Assembly: GCF_037101375.1 (NCBI RefSeq)
Contig: NZ_AP029019.1
Span: 434,001 to 498,000, forward strand
Direction of reading: 5' to 3'
Origin: Acidovorax sp. DW039
GTDB taxonomy: Bacteria; Pseudomonadota; Gammaproteobacteria; Burkholderiales; Burkholderiaceae_C
DNA: 64,000 bases
The first letter of the stretch is position 1, and each line of letters opens with the position of its first letter. A model generated the notes under the pieces. The model ran no database searches and was not told the DNA's origin. It worked only from the letters and a program-made list of their open reading frames with translations. Position numbers and translations under genes: made by a program. Shown here piece by piece: positions 32,902-43,236 of the stretch.

Positions 32902-35298
32902 TTACACCAGGGGTGGATCGGTTTCCCGGGCAAAGTTGCGGTGGGCGGCAATGGCGGCGATGAACATCTCCGTGTACCCATCTTCCGATCCATAGATGAT
33001 TCCGCTGTCGGGCTCACCCGAGAGCAAGGTGGCCGGGGTCTGGGCCTTGAGCATCAGTGCCGAAGAACCGGGCATCACCAGGATGGGCTTGCAATGGCGG
33101 TACTGGTTCTGAATGAACTCCACCGCGCGACCGTCATTGACGAGTGCGTCCACACTGGCGTCGCTGTCGGCCAGCAGGGCCACTGCATCGAACAGAAAGC
33201 CGGGCTCGCTTTCCAGCGATGCGTCTGCCATCAGCGCTGTGCCGTCGGCCGTGGCAACCTCTCCCACCCGGGGCGCAACAAAGCGGGCCATCGCCCCTTC
33301 GCTGAACAGAGCGGCCTGCAGGGCTAGGGCGCTGCGTCCGTCCACGCCATCGGCCACCATGAGGGCAATCTTGCGCCCTTCAATGCCGCCCTCTCCGGGC
33401 CGTGAAAGCAGCGAAAGCGCTGGAGACAGGCGCACTTCTGGTTCTGCGGGGTTGGGCAGCGCGGGCGGCATGGGCTCTGGCATGGACGTGATTCCCAGGC
33501 CCGCTGCCACCTCTACCGCCAGGTCTTCCGACACATTGCGCAGCATGGACACCATGCGTGTGCGGATAGCGGGCACGCTCACCTTGCTCAACTCAAACCG
33601 GAAGGCGTTGGCAATGTGGGCTTTTTCCACAGGGGTCTGGCTGTCAAAGAACAGCTTGGCCTGGGTGTAATGGTCTGCAAATTTCTCAGGCTTGGCCCGC
33701 ACTTTGCCCTGCGCTTCCTGGGCCTGGATGCGCGCTGGAACCGACACAAACCCTTGTGCAGCTCCAGCCTGAAAGGGGCAGCCCCCGGCAAGCGAGTTGG
33801 GCTCGTAAGACACCTTGCCCCGATGAATGGTTTGCCGATGCAAGCCGTCACGCTGGTTGTTGTGCACCGGCGCAATCGGCGCATTGATCGGTATCTCGTG
33901 AAAGTTGGGCCCCCCAAGCCGCGAGATTTGCGTGTCCACATACGAGTGGATACGCCCGGCCAGCAAGGGGTCGTTGGAAAAATCAATGCCCGGAATGACG
34001 TGCGCCGCGCAGAACGCTACCTGCTCGGTTTCTGCAAAAAAGTTGTCGGGGTTGCGGTTGAGCACCATGCGGCCCACTGGGCGCACTGGGATCAACTCTT
34101 CAGGGATGAGCTTGGTGGCGTCCAGAATGTCAAAGCTGAACTGCTCGGCCTGCTCCTCTGTGAACACCTGAATGCCCAGCTCAAACTCGGGGTAGGCACC
34201 GGATTCGATACGCTCCCACAGATCGCGCCGGTGGTAGTCGGGGTCAGCCCCCGAGATCTTGACGGCTTCGTCCCACACCAGTGAATGCGTTCCGGCCTTG
34301 GGGCTCCAGTGGAACTTGACGAACACCGACTCCCCGGCCGCGTTCACCAGGCGGAAGGTATGCACACCAAAACCCTGCATCGTGGCGTAGCTGCGGGGGA
34401 TGGCACGGTCGGACATCACCCAGGTCAGCATGTGGGCAGACTCCGGCATCAGCGAGACAAAATCCCAGAACGTGTCGTGTGCGCTGGCCGCCTGGGGCAT
34501 CTGGTTGTGTGGCTCGGGCTTGACGGCGTGGACCAGGTCGGGGAACTTCATCGCATCCTGGATGAAAAACACCGGGATGTTGTTGCCCACCAGATCCCAG
34601 TTGCCTTCGTCGGTGTAGAACTTGACGGCAAAGCCGCGCACATCGCGCGCAGTGTCCTTGGAGCCGCGTTCACCCTGCACTGTGGAAAAGCGCACGAACA
34701 CCGGCGTGGTCTTCTTGGCGGCCTGGAAGGGCGCGGCGCGCGTGAGGTCCGTAAGCGGCTCATAGCATTCAAAAAAGCCGTGCGCAGCCGACCCCCGGGC
34801 GTGCACGATGCGCTCGGGAATGCGCTCGTGGTCAAAGTGGGTGATCTTCTCGCGCAGGATGAAGTCTTCCAGCAGCGCCGGGCCACGCACCCCGTACTTG
34901 AGGGAGTTCTGGTTGTCCGCCACCTTCACGCCCTGGTTGGTGGTCAGAACGCGCTCTTCGGAATCTGCGCGCACCGGGTCCAGTGCGGCGACGCGATTGG
35001 TGGCTCCGCTGGGGGCGATCCCGCCCGTCTTGGCGCTGGTGTTGATCTCCGACACCGTGCTGCCTGAAACCAGCCGTGATGTGAGGGGCTGCGTGCTGCC
35101 CGCCACGGGCGCGACGCCTTGCTCAAACCCATGCTCCAGCGGCTTGGTGGGGTTGAAGGGCATGGCAGAGGCCACTTCGTCCGTCTGGTGGTGCTTGGCC
35201 GCTACGCGGTCCATGGGATGGGCTCCCATGGTCAATGCGGCATCGGTGTTCGGGTCATCGTGGGGCGAGGCAGGACGCGGGTCCTTGGGCTGGGTCAT
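32902..35298 (-). CDS. katE: Large-subunit catalase HPII (KatE)
   Basis: 798-aa clade II monofunctional catalase that decomposes hydrogen peroxide. Core features: the distal His in [15 protein letters not shown] (~165), Asn in [12 protein letters not shown], and the proximal Tyr in [16 protein letters not shown] (~455). An N-terminal extension of ~100 residues and a C-terminal flavodoxin/DJ-1-like domain (~640-790, [14 protein letters not shown]) mark the large form. It is divergent from the zinc alcohol dehydrogenase gene with 227 bp between them. Often stationary-phase regulated. Length is close to E. coli HPII (753). Confidence 0.96.
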   Translation of the reverse strand: MTQPKDPRPASPHDDPNTDAALTMGAHPMDRVAAKHHQTDEVASAMPFNPTKPLEHGFEQGVAPVAGSTQPLTSRLVSGSTVSEINTSAKTGGIAPSGATNRVAALDPVRADSEERVLTTNQGVKVADNQNSLKYGVRGPALLEDFILREKITHFDHERIPERIVHARGSAAHGFFECYEPLTDLTRAAPFQAAKKTTPVFVRFSTVQGERGSKDTARDVRGFAVKFYTDEGNWDLVGNNIPVFFIQDAMKFPDLVHAVKPEPHNQMPQAASAHDTFWDFVSLMPESAHMLTWVMSDRAIPRSYATMQGFGVHTFRLVNAAGESVFVKFHWSPKAGTHSLVWDEAVKISGADPDYHRRDLWERIESGAYPEFELGIQVFTEEQAEQFSFDILDATKLIPEELIPVRPVGRMVLNRNPDNFFAETEQVAFCAAHVIPGIDFSNDPLLAGRIHSYVDTQISRLGGPNFHEIPINAPIAPVHNNQRDGLHRQTIHRGKVSYEPNSLAGGCPFQAGAAQGFVSVPARIQAQEAQGKVRAKPEKFADHYTQAKLFFDSQTPVEKAHIANAFRFELSKVSVPAIRTRMVSMLRNVSEDLAVEVAAGLGITSMPEPMPPALPNPAEPEVRLSPALSLLSRPGEGGIEGRKIALMVADGVDGRSALALQAALFSEGAMARFVAPRVGEVATADGTALMADASLESEPGFLFDAVALLADSDASVDALVNDGRAVEFIQNQYRHCKPILVMPGSSALMLKAQTPATLLSGEPDSGIIYGSEDGYTEMFIAAIAAHRNFARETDPPLV

Positions 35299-35525
35299 GG
35301 GTGTCTCCGGCAGGTGAGGGAAAGGAGACGCCGAGGCTAAGAAGTACCGCCCGCACCGCAGGTAGGACGAAGCCCCATCTTGGCAGCGATGTGATGCGGC
35401 AAAAGCAGGGTGGCCCGTGCAGGGGATGCTGTCCTACGCAGGCCGCTACAGCGCCAGCGCACATTCCGCCCAGCAGGGCGCCCGCCTTGTCTTGATGAGA
35501 TCCCCAACAGCACAAGGAAAATCCC

Positions 35526-36692
35526 ATGAAGGCTCTGACGTACCAAGGTGTCCGCGATGTTCGGGTAGAGACTGTGCCCGACCCCATTCTTGCTGCACCC
35601 GATGATGTGGTGCTGCGGGTGACGGCCACGGCCATCTGTGGCTCGGACCTGCACATCTACCGCGGAAAGATTCCCGGCATGAAAGATGGCGATGTGCTGG
35701 GGCACGAGTTCATGGGCATCGTGGAAGAGGTCGGCCCCGGCGTGCAGGCCCTGCGTCCCGGGGACCGTGTGGTGGTGCCTTTTGTCATTGCCTGCGGCAC
35801 CTGCTTTTTCTGCGCCAAAACCTTGTTCTCGGCCTGTGAAACCACCAACCCCGGTCGGGGCGCGATTCTGAACAAGAAGAGCGCTACATCGGGCGCGGGC
35901 ATGTTTGGCTACAGCCACCTGTACGGCGGCTACAGCGGCGGGCAGGCAGAGCTGGTGCGGGTGCCCAAGGCCAATGTCGGGCCGCTCAAGATACCGGCGG
36001 GGGCACTCAGCGATGAGCAGGTGCTCTTCCTCTCAGATATTCTGCCCACGGGCTACCAGGCGGTGGTGAACGCCCAGGTGGGCCGCGGGTCTTCAGTCGC
36101 CATCTTTGGCGCGGGACCAGTAGGCCTGATGAGTGCCATGTGTGCGCGCTTTCTGGGCGCAGAAACCATCTTCATGGTGGACCACAACGACTACCGTCTG
36201 CGCTTTGCGGGTGAGACCTATGGCGTCATCCCCATCAACTTTGACCGCGAGGAAGACCCCGCCGAGGTGATTCTCGAGGCCACCCAGGGGCGCGGCGTGG
36301 ACGCCACCATTGAAGCCGTAGGCTTTGAGGCCAAGGGCAGTGCGCTGGAGACGGTGCTCACGGCCGTCAAGCTCGAAGGCTCCAGCGGCAAGGCCTTGCG
36401 CCAGTGCATTGCGGCCACCCGCAGAGGCGGCGTCGTTAGCGTGCCGGGCGTGTACGCAGGCTTCATCCACGGTTTTCTGTTTGGTGATGCTTTTGAAAAG
36501 GGGCTGACTTTCAAGATGGGCCAGACCCATGTGCAGAGGTACATGCCGGAGCTGCTGGAGTACATCGCACAGGGGCTGATGCGGCCTGAGCTGATCATTT
36601 CGCACCGCATGTCGCTGGCTGATGCCGTGCGGGGGTACGAGGTATTCGAAGGCAAGGAAGAAGAGTGCCGCAAGGTGGTGCTGACACCGTAG
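35526..36692 (+). CDS. Zinc-dependent alcohol dehydrogenase (formaldehyde/threonine dehydrogenase-like)
   Basis: 388-aa medium-chain dehydrogenase. Catalytic zinc ligands are the Cys in AICGSDLH and His in LGHEFMG; the structural zinc site is [15 protein letters not shown] (four Cys, ~97-111). The Rossmann NAD site is [15 protein letters not shown] (~190). The long insert around [20 protein letters not shown] is typical of the subgroup resembling glutathione-independent formaldehyde dehydrogenase. ATG 35526 has AAGGAAAATCCC upstream. It is divergent from katE. Confidence 0.92.
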   Translation: MKALTYQGVRDVRVETVPDPILAAPDDVVLRVTATAICGSDLHIYRGKIPGMKDGDVLGHEFMGIVEEVGPGVQALRPGDRVVVPFVIACGTCFFCAKTLFSACETTNPGRGAILNKKSATSGAGMFGYSHLYGGYSGGQAELVRVPKANVGPLKIPAGALSDEQVLFLSDILPTGYQAVVNAQVGRGSSVAIFGAGPVGLMSAMCARFLGAETIFMVDHNDYRLRFAGETYGVIPINFDREEDPAEVILEATQGRGVDATIEAVGFEAKGSALETVLTAVKLEGSSGKALRQCIAATRRGGVVSVPGVYAGFIHGFLFGDAFEKGLTFKMGQTHVQRYMPELLEYIAQGLMRPELIISHRMSLADAVRGYEVFEGKEEECRKVVLTP

Positions 36693-36808
36693 GCCTACTG
36701 CACGCGGGTGTGTGTAGGAGCGTGCGCAGCGCTGGCTGGCCTTCGTCCTACCCTTTGCGCTGGAGGCGGGCCGCACCCTCAAGGCTTCTATTGAAAGGAG
36801 CCTGCCTC

Positions 36809-37336
36809 ATGAAACTCAAAACCTGCTTCCGATTCCTGGCCCTGGCCGCTGTGTCTGCCGCCTGTGTGCACGCCCTGGCGCAGCCGCGTGAAGGCAAGGG
36901 TGCCTCCATGGACCAGCGCTTCGTGACCGAGGCTGCCCAAGGCGGGCAGGCGGAAATCGCCAGCTCGCAACTGGCGCTGCAAAAGGCACAGCGCAAGGAG
37001 GTCAAGGACTTTGCCACGCAAATGATCGAAGACCACACCCGCACCGGTCAGGAGTTGGCCACTCTGGCCCGATCCAAAGGCATGGAGGCTCCCACCGAGC
37101 CATCCAGGCAGCAGGCCGAGACCATCCGCAAGCTGGGCGCGATGAAGGATGCGGAGTTTGAGCGACGCTACGTGCAGGAAATGGGCGTCAAGGCGCACAA
37201 GCAGACCGTGGCCTTGTTTGAAAAGGCCGCCGCCAACGCGCAGGACAAGGACATCAAGGCGTTTGCCGCTGAAAAGCTCTCCACCTTGCGCCACCACCTG
37301 GAGATGGCGCAAAAGCTGGACTCCAGCAAGCGATAA
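36809..37336 (+). CDS. DUF4142 periplasmic protein
   Basis: 175-aa exported helical protein. Signal peptide MKLKTCFRFLALAAVSAACV..HALAQ (cleavage near residue 26), then the DUF4142 domain (~33-172) with RFVTEAAQGGQAEIASSQLA and EVKDFATQMIEDHTRTGQEL, a ferritin-like four-helix arrangement. Start ATG 36809 has GAAAGGAG 9 bp upstream. Function unknown; members are common in stress clusters of proteobacteria. Confidence 0.9.
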   Translation: MKLKTCFRFLALAAVSAACVHALAQPREGKGASMDQRFVTEAAQGGQAEIASSQLALQKAQRKEVKDFATQMIEDHTRTGQELATLARSKGMEAPTEPSRQQAETIRKLGAMKDAEFERRYVQEMGVKAHKQTVALFEKAAANAQDKDIKAFAAEKLSTLRHHLEMAQKLDSSKR

Positions 37337-37409
37337 GACATCAGGCCTGCGGTGCAGGGCGGTGGAATCCGCTCTGCATTGATCGGCATGCAGAGAAAGG
37401 AAAAATCCC

Positions 37410-37688
37410 ATGAGCCAGCAACCCAAGGCCAAGCCCGATTACAACCATTACGGCCTGAAGTACGAAAACGCGACGGTGTCGGATGTCTATGCCAACCGCC
37501 CAGGGGGCGAAGTGCCGGGTGTAGGCCCCATCGATGCGGTGGACTCCTCAGGCCACCGGCAGGGCGCGGTGGAGGAACACGCTTTTCGCAAGCCTTCGTC
37601 ACGCGTGGGGCGGGACGTCATCCATGAGAAAGACGACAAGATCCGGCCTGAAGGGAGTACGGCTGCGGGTCAGCGCCAGAAGCAATAG
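37410..37688 (+). CDS. Small hydrophilic hypothetical protein
   Basis: 92 aa, charged and probably disordered (MSQQPKAKPDYNHYGLKYEN..). RBS GAAAGGAA upstream of ATG 37410. No signal or membrane segment. It follows the DUF4142 gene by 73 bp on the same strand and may share its transcript. A palindromic repeat directly follows the stop. Family not recognised. Confidence 0.65.
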   Translation: MSQQPKAKPDYNHYGLKYENATVSDVYANRPGGEVPGVGPIDAVDSSGHRQGAVEEHAFRKPSSRVGRDVIHEKDDKIRPEGSTAAGQRQKQ

Positions 37689-37691
37689 CTA

Positions 37692-37735
37692 TAAAAATAA
37701 TAGCTGCTTGCGCAATGAATATGAGCGCCAGAGCC
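37692..37735. repeat. Palindromic intergenic repeat, copy B (degenerate)
   Basis: AAAAATAATAGCTGCTTGCG followed by CAATGAATATGAGCGCCAGAG. The left arm matches the family (TAGCTGC.TGCGC) but the right arm is decayed. It starts 4 bp after a stop codon. Confidence 0.6.
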
Positions 37736-37870
37736 CTAAATCATACGTTTCAAGCGAGTCGGCGCAGTTTGCGGTGATGGCGGTGTCCACCACGCCGCCA
37801 AGCGCTCGCGTCCTACATCGGCGTGCGGTAGAGCTGTGCAGCATGAGGGCTTTAGCAAATTGGGCCTTTC

Positions 37871-38845
37871 ATGACGGTAGCCGCGCAGGATTCTTCGCTT
37901 CTTCGCAGTGCCTTGTTGCACACAGGCCAGTGGCTGCAGGCTACGGGCTATGAGTTCGTCACCGTCACCCCGGCAACCCATGAAATCGTTCTGAGTCACC
38001 GTGCGGGGCAGGTGGCGCGCTCGGTGCGTGATGTGTTTGGCTGGAACTTGCCCTTCCAGCGTGAGGCGGGCGTGTTGCCTGAAGCCGTGGTGCAAGAGAT
38101 GGCGGACGCGGGGCTGTTGACGGCCGATGAGGAGGGCCTCTGGCACAGCCGGGTGCGCTTTGCCACGCTGGGGCAGTTTCTGTTTCCGCACTCTTCCTTC
38201 CCCACGGTGGGGAACCAGTCGGTGTTTTTTGGGCCCGATACCTACCGCTTTGCGGCCCTGATCCAGCGCGAGCTGAAATCGGTGCTGTGGCGCGCGCCGC
38301 CGCGCATTCTGGATGTGTGCTGCGGCACCGGGGCCGGGGGGCTGGTGGCTGGCTCAGGGGGCGTGTTGTGGGACGCCCCGCAGCTCACGCTGGCAGACAT
38401 CAACCCCGTGGCCCTGGACTTTGCCCATGTCAGTTGCGAGCTGGCAGGCGCAACGCCGGTGACGTTGCAGCTCGGCGATCTGTTTGGCGGGGTGCAGGGC
38501 GAGATGGACGTGATTCTGGCGAACCCGCCTTACCTGAATGACTTGGCAGGCCGTCTGTACCGCCACGGCGGTGGCCGCTGGGGCGAGCAGTTGTCGCTGC
38601 GCATCCTGCGCGAAGGGCTGCAGCACCTTGCACCCGGTGGGCGTCTCATCCTGTACACCGGCAGCGCCATCCAGAACGGCGTGGACGCCCTGAAAGACGA
38701 GGCGCGGGACTTTTTGCAGACCCAGGAGGTCCGCTGGAGTTATGAAGAGCTGGACCCGGACGTGTTCGGTGAAGAGCTGCTGGGCAGTGTCTACGCCGAT
38801 GTGGACCGGATTGCCGCGGTAGGCCTGGTGGTGCGCAAGCCGTGA
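37871..38845 (+). CDS. Class I SAM-dependent methyltransferase (HemK-like)
   Basis: 324-aa methyltransferase. SAM site RILDVCCGTGAGGLV (motif I, ~138-152) and the NPPYLND motif (IV, near residue 218) typical of N-methyltransferases acting on amide, amine or nucleobase nitrogen. The N-terminal ~110 residues are a substrate domain without a known match. It overlaps the next gene by 4 bp (GTGA) and is the first of a three-gene operon with an ATP-grasp enzyme and a diiron oxygenase. Context suggests small-molecule or peptide modification. Confidence 0.88.
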   Translation: MTVAAQDSSLLRSALLHTGQWLQATGYEFVTVTPATHEIVLSHRAGQVARSVRDVFGWNLPFQREAGVLPEAVVQEMADAGLLTADEEGLWHSRVRFATLGQFLFPHSSFPTVGNQSVFFGPDTYRFAALIQRELKSVLWRAPPRILDVCCGTGAGGLVAGSGGVLWDAPQLTLADINPVALDFAHVSCELAGATPVTLQLGDLFGGVQGEMDVILANPPYLNDLAGRLYRHGGGRWGEQLSLRILREGLQHLAPGGRLILYTGSAIQNGVDALKDEARDFLQTQEVRWSYEELDPDVFGEELLGSVYADVDRIAAVGLVVRKP

Positions 38846-40167
38846 GGTTTCTGGGCGTTGGCGAGAGCAACGACCTGGCCGCGATGTACCACGGCTTGGT
38901 GCAGCGCGGGCATGAGGTGCGCGTGCATGTGCGCGATCCGGCCTGCCGCGATGTGTTTGCAGGCATGCTCCAGTTCACTGATGACTGGCAGCGGGAGCTG
39001 GGCTGGCTGCGGGCTGCCCCTGACGAGGGCATGGTTCTTTTTGAGACGGCTGACCAGGGCGCTGCACAGGACGCCTTGCGCCGCGAAGGTTTCCAGGTGG
39101 TGGGAGGCAGTGCGCTGGGTGATCGCCTGGAGGCGGACCGCGAGTTTGGCCAGTCGATTCTGCGCCAGGCGGGCTTGAAAACGGCTGCCAGCCATCACTT
39201 TCAGGATTGCGAAGCCGCGGCTGATTTTGTGGCCCGTCGCCCTGGGCGCTATGTGCTCAAGTTCAACGGTGCCCATGCCTTGCGCACACGCAACTATGTG
39301 GGCGTGCACGGGCAGGGGCTGGATGTGGTGGCTCTACTGCGGCACCTACACGGGCAGCTTCAGGCACAAGATCACCCCTCAGCCCTTGCGGCGCGCAGCG
39401 TTGACTTTGTGTTGATGGACTACTTGGAAGGGATTGAAGTGGGCGTGGGGGCGTACTTCAACGGTCAGGCGTTTCTGCAACCGGCCTGCGTGGATTTTGA
39501 GCACAAGCGGTTCTTCCCCGGCGACCTGGGCGAGTTGACCGGCGAGATGGGCACCATTGTTTCGTATCGCTTTTCGCAGAGCTTGTTCCGCACGGTGCTG
39601 CAACCGCTGACCGAGGTGTTGCGAGACGGTGGGTACTGCGGCTACATCAACGTCAACCTCATTGCCAATGAACACGGCTTGTGGCCCCTGGAGTTCACCA
39701 GCCGGTTCGGTTACCCGGGCTATGCGATCTGCGAGGCTTTGCACACGGAGCCCTGGGAGCGCATCTTTGCCAGCATGGTCCACCAAAGCCGCCTGCAGGT
39801 GGCCACCCGTGCGGGGTTTGCTGCGGGCGTGGTGCTCACGGTGCCACCGTTCCCCTATTCGTATGGGTACGAAACCCTCTCCAAAGGCCTTCCGGTGTGC
39901 GTGCTGGACAACGATGTGCAGGCTCAAGCCCATCTGCACTTTGCGGAGGTGGAGATGACCGACGGGCAGCTGGTGACCAGTGGTGTCTCTGGCTATGTAG
40001 GCGTTGCCACGGGTGTGGGGCCGACACCCGCTGCCGCCAATGCAAAAGCCTTGCGTGCAGCGCAGGCTGTGGTGGTGCCCAACCTGCGCTATCGGCACGA
40101 CATTGGCGAACGGGTGGGGCGCGGTGGGCAGTGGCAGCAGTTGCGACGCTGGGGTTACCTGGCGTAG
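38842..40167 (+). CDS. PurD-like ATP-grasp ligase
   Basis: 441-aa protein related to phosphoribosylglycinamide synthetase: start MRFLGVGESNDLAAM, an ATP-grasp core ~100-330 (RYVLKFNGAHALRTRNYVG, EGIEVGVGAYFNG, CGYINVNLIANEHGLWPLEF with the Mg-binding Glu/Asn) and a C-terminal barrel. It starts at GTG 38842 within the stop of the methyltransferase gene. The genuine purD is normally elsewhere and this protein diverges in the glycinamide-binding N-terminus, so it probably couples a different amine and carboxylate. Confidence 0.85.
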   Translation: MRFLGVGESNDLAAMYHGLVQRGHEVRVHVRDPACRDVFAGMLQFTDDWQRELGWLRAAPDEGMVLFETADQGAAQDALRREGFQVVGGSALGDRLEADREFGQSILRQAGLKTAASHHFQDCEAAADFVARRPGRYVLKFNGAHALRTRNYVGVHGQGLDVVALLRHLHGQLQAQDHPSALAARSVDFVLMDYLEGIEVGVGAYFNGQAFLQPACVDFEHKRFFPGDLGELTGEMGTIVSYRFSQSLFRTVLQPLTEVLRDGGYCGYINVNLIANEHGLWPLEFTSRFGYPGYAICEALHTEPWERIFASMVHQSRLQVATRAGFAAGVVLTVPPFPYSYGYETLSKGLPVCVLDNDVQAQAHLHFAEVEMTDGQLVTSGVSGYVGVATGVGPTPAAANAKALRAAQAVVVPNLRYRHDIGERVGRGGQWQQLRRWGYLA

Positions 40168-40213
40168 CCAGCTTGCGTAGGAGAGCCCGCACAGCCAGCA
40201 CCGGCGCAGGCCG

Positions 40214-41704
40214 ATGCAGAGCGTGGTGACCGTGCGCGATGCTGGGCTCCTGTCATCACCTCACTCTTCCATGCCCTCTGCCCCGCACCCCTCGCATCTC
40301 TACCTTGTGCCCGAACACGCGTGTGAGCCGGAACGTCGCACAGCCGATACGGGCGGGCGTTGGAAACCTTTGTATCAACGACTGGCGGATGGCATGCCAT
40401 CTGCCAAGGACCGTGAAACCGCTGCGGACTGGCTGGCGGACAAGCTGGACGCGTATGCAGGCGAGGCAGACGAGATTCCGGACGATCCTGCAGCGTGTGT
40501 GAAATGGATGCAGACCAGCGCGAAGCGGGTGCTGGCGGCGTACCAACAGTACCTGCAGGAACGGCGTGAGGGCGCCTCGCGCCGCTATTTCAGGAACCGG
40601 TCTCACGCGCTGTTCTTCCTGCGCCAAGTGGCGCCCACCAAGCTGGTGGACGGGGCTTGGCTGTACGGCCTGTGTGAAGGGGTCGCCAACCCCCGCCTGC
40701 GAGGCCTGGTGACGACCTATGTGGAGGAACTGGGCGAGGGCGACCCGGCCAAGAACCATGTCTTGCTGTACCGCCACCTGCTGGCCCGCTACGGGCTGGA
40801 TGCGCAAGGAGATCTGGACGATCACCTCTACGAGCAAGGCCTGGTGCAGTGTGCGCTGGGGTGGAATGCGGAGCGCTTCCTGCCGGAAATCGTGGGCTTC
40901 AATCTGGGCTACGAGCAGCTGCCTTTGCACCTGCTCATCACGGCCTATGAGTTGAAGGAGCTGGGTCTGGACCCGTATTACTTCACCTTGCATGTCACGG
41001 TCGACAACTCTGACACCGGCCACGCTTGGCGGGCCTGCCAGGCCGCCGCCGAGCTGGCGCCCCGCTTTGGGCAAGGCAGGGATTACTGGGCGCGGGTAAG
41101 GGCAGGGGCGCGGCTGGGCAACTGCGGGTGGGGAACGCTGGATGTGATCGCGTCCTTTGATCTGGACCACGAGGTGCAGCGCATTCTGGCCCGCAAGGCG
41201 GTGGCAGGGCAGGGAGCGCATTCCCATCTGTGCCGGATTGACGGGCGGCTCATCAACGACTGGTTGGCCGCTCCCGCAGAAATGCCTGCTTTTCTGCAGG
41301 CGCTGCAAGGCACGGGTTGGATTGAGCGCCACAAGCCCGCAGAGCGGAGCCGATTCTGGAGCCTGCTGCAGGGGGACCGGGCTCCGATGTGGGGCGTGTT
41401 TTCAGCCTATGAGCTTCAAGTCCTGCGCGACTGGATTGAAGGGGATCGGCCGCAGGACGCAGGGCAAGCGGTGAAAGGCCGGGTGCGGCATCTGGCAGGC
41501 CATGCACGGTCCGCCCCAGGCAAGGGCCACACTGCAGCGCCTTCCACGCCATTGGCTGACCTCGACCTGGTTGCTTTTCGCGAGCGCATCCGGTCCGCGA
41601 AAGGTGTGGAACGGCAGGAGTTGCTGATCAAGGCAATGTCACCCGCCCTGCACTGGACGCCTGCCGGGTTGGAGGCGACGCGGATGTTTGTGAACGCGCT
41701 GTGA
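40214..41704 (+). CDS. Haem-oxygenase-like diiron enzyme (iron-containing redox enzyme family)
   Basis: 496 aa if started at ATG 40214; ATG 40271 is equally possible (477 aa). The domain at ~115-340 carries metal-ligand motifs of HDO enzymes: Glu in VEELGEGDP, His in AKNHVLLYRHLL, Glu in GFNLGYEQLPLH, and the hallmark YFTLHVTVDNSDTGHA (H260, D264, D267, H270, counted from 40214). The C-terminal ~150 residues form an extra domain of unknown role. HDO enzymes do unusual C-H and N oxidations in natural-product pathways. It is the third gene of an operon with methyltransferase and ATP-grasp genes. Confidence 0.85.
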   Translation: MQSVVTVRDAGLLSSPHSSMPSAPHPSHLYLVPEHACEPERRTADTGGRWKPLYQRLADGMPSAKDRETAADWLADKLDAYAGEADEIPDDPAACVKWMQTSAKRVLAAYQQYLQERREGASRRYFRNRSHALFFLRQVAPTKLVDGAWLYGLCEGVANPRLRGLVTTYVEELGEGDPAKNHVLLYRHLLARYGLDAQGDLDDHLYEQGLVQCALGWNAERFLPEIVGFNLGYEQLPLHLLITAYELKELGLDPYYFTLHVTVDNSDTGHAWRACQAAAELAPRFGQGRDYWARVRAGARLGNCGWGTLDVIASFDLDHEVQRILARKAVAGQGAHSHLCRIDGRLINDWLAAPAEMPAFLQALQGTGWIERHKPAERSRFWSLLQGDRAPMWGVFSAYELQVLRDWIEGDRPQDAGQAVKGRVRHLAGHARSAPGKGHTAAPSTPLADLDLVAFRERIRSAKGVERQELLIKAMSPALHWTPAGLEATRMFVNAL

Positions 41705-41718
41705 GCGACGCGCGCGAA

Positions 41719-42534
41719 TCACAGCTGCAATTCATACTCCATCGTGATGGGCGCGTGGTCAGAGAATTTCTCACCCTTGTAGATGGACTCTGTGCGCGCC
41801 AGCGTGGCCATGGCGGGCGTCGCCAGGTGGTAGTCCAGACGCCAGCCCACGTTGTTGGCATACGCCTGGCCCCGGTTGCTCCACCATGTGTAGGCAGTCT
41901 CCGTGGTGGCAGGTTGTAACTGACGGTAAACGTCCACCAGCCCGCCTCCTTCGCCACTTGTGTCTAACAATTTTGTCATCCAGGCCCGTTCTTCGGGCAG
42001 GAAACCGCTGTTCTTCTGGTTGCTGCGCCAGTTTTTCAGGTCAATGTTCTGGTGGGCAATATTGATGTCGCCGCACAGGATGAAGTCGCGCTCCGCCTTG
42101 AGTTGCATGAGGTGCGGATAAAACTCTGCCAGAAACCGAAACTTGGCTTGCTGGCGGTCTTCGCCCGAGGAGCCGCTGGGGAAGTAGGCGCTGATGATGG
42201 ACAGCTTGCGCGCAGGGGTGTCAAAGCGCAGTTCCACGTAGCGGCCTTCCGGGTCGAACTCGGGCGAGTTGTAGCCCACCACCACGTCTGAAGGCTCGTG
42301 GCGGGTGTAAACGCCCACGCCCGAATAGCCCTTCTTCTGCGCAAAGTGGAAGTGGCCCTTGAGGCCTGCCAGCTCTTCAAAGCGCGTGGCCACATCGGCC
42401 GCCTGGGCCTTCACTTCCTGCACGCAAATACAATCCGGCCGCGTGGTGGCTATCCAGCTCTCCACGCCTTTGCTGGTAGCCGAACGGATGCCATTGAGGT
42501 TGAGGCTGGTTAATTTGAACAAGGAATTTCCCAT
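41719..42534 (-). CDS. xth: Exodeoxyribonuclease III
   Basis: 271-aa AP endonuclease and 3'-5' exonuclease for base-excision repair. Blocks: [13 protein letters not shown] (Asn), CVQEVKAQ (metal-binding Glu), [16 protein letters not shown] (Asp/Asn), WRLDYHLA and [12 protein letters not shown] (catalytic Asp-His at the end). Start ATG 42534 is inside the CATG shared with the divergent pyrE start. There is no good Shine-Dalgarno before it; TTG 42522 is an alternative. Transcription must start within pyrE coding sequence. Confidence 0.93.
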   Translation of the reverse strand: MGNSLFKLTSLNLNGIRSATSKGVESWIATTRPDCICVQEVKAQAADVATRFEELAGLKGHFHFAQKKGYSGVGVYTRHEPSDVVVGYNSPEFDPEGRYVELRFDTPARKLSIISAYFPSGSSGEDRQQAKFRFLAEFYPHLMQLKAERDFILCGDINIAHQNIDLKNWRSNQKNSGFLPEERAWMTKLLDTSGEGGGLVDVYRQLQPATTETAYTWWSNRGQAYANNVGWRLDYHLATPAMATLARTESIYKGEKFSDHAPITMEYELQL

Positions 42535-43231
42535 GGTGGATGTTGGCGCGCAGGCTGTGGACGAAGGCGCTTTGGCGCAGGATTTTGTACGTTTGGCCGT
42601 GGAAGCAGGGGTCTTGCGGTTCGGTGAATTCAAGACCAAGGCAGGGCGGATCAGCCCCTATTTCTTCAACGCAGGCTTGTTTGACGACGGAGCCAAGCTG
42701 GGCCGTCTGGCGGAATTCTATGCAAAAGCCCTGCTGGCCAGCGGCATCGAATTCGACATGATTTTTGGCCCCGCCTACAAGGGCATTCCCCTGGCCGCCA
42801 CCGTGGCCGTGGAGCTGGCTCGCCTGGGGCGCAACGTGCCCTTTGCCTATAACCGCAAGGAGGCCAAGGACCACGGCGAGGGTGGCACGCTGGTCGGCGC
42901 ACCCCTCAAGGGCCGTGTGCTGATCGTGGACGACGTGATGTCTGCCGGCACCGCAGCGCGTGAATCGATTGCCATCATCAAGGCCGCTGGTGCGACTCCT
43001 TATGCCGTAGCCATCGCGCTGGACCGCCAGGAAAAAGCCACTGAAAATGGCGTGGACGTGGACTACAGCGCGGTGCAGTACGTTCGCCACCAATTGGGCA
43101 TGCAGGTGTGTGCCATTGCCAAGCTGGCAGATTTATTGCTTTATCTCTCCAAAAATGGGGGGGCGGAGATGCGCGTCCATCACGAACGGGTCTCTGCATA
43201 TCGCCAGAAATATGGCGTCAATGAAGGATAA
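42533..43231 (+). CDS. pyrE: Orotate phosphoribosyltransferase
   Basis: 232-aa enzyme joining orotate with PRPP in pyrimidine synthesis. It has [20 protein letters not shown] near residue 30, [11 protein letters not shown] (~83) and the PRPP loop [17 protein letters not shown] (~120). ATG 42533 has AAGGA 9 bp upstream. Its start codon overlaps that of xth on the other strand (CATG 42532-42535). A DUF4124 gene follows 5 bp later and is probably cotranscribed. Confidence 0.95.
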   Translation: MVDVGAQAVDEGALAQDFVRLAVEAGVLRFGEFKTKAGRISPYFFNAGLFDDGAKLGRLAEFYAKALLASGIEFDMIFGPAYKGIPLAATVAVELARLGRNVPFAYNRKEAKDHGEGGTLVGAPLKGRVLIVDDVMSAGTAARESIAIIKAAGATPYAVAIALDRQEKATENGVDVDYSAVQYVRHQLGMQVCAIAKLADLLLYLSKNGGAEMRVHHERVSAYRQKYGVNEG

Positions 43232-43236
43232 GGAAC

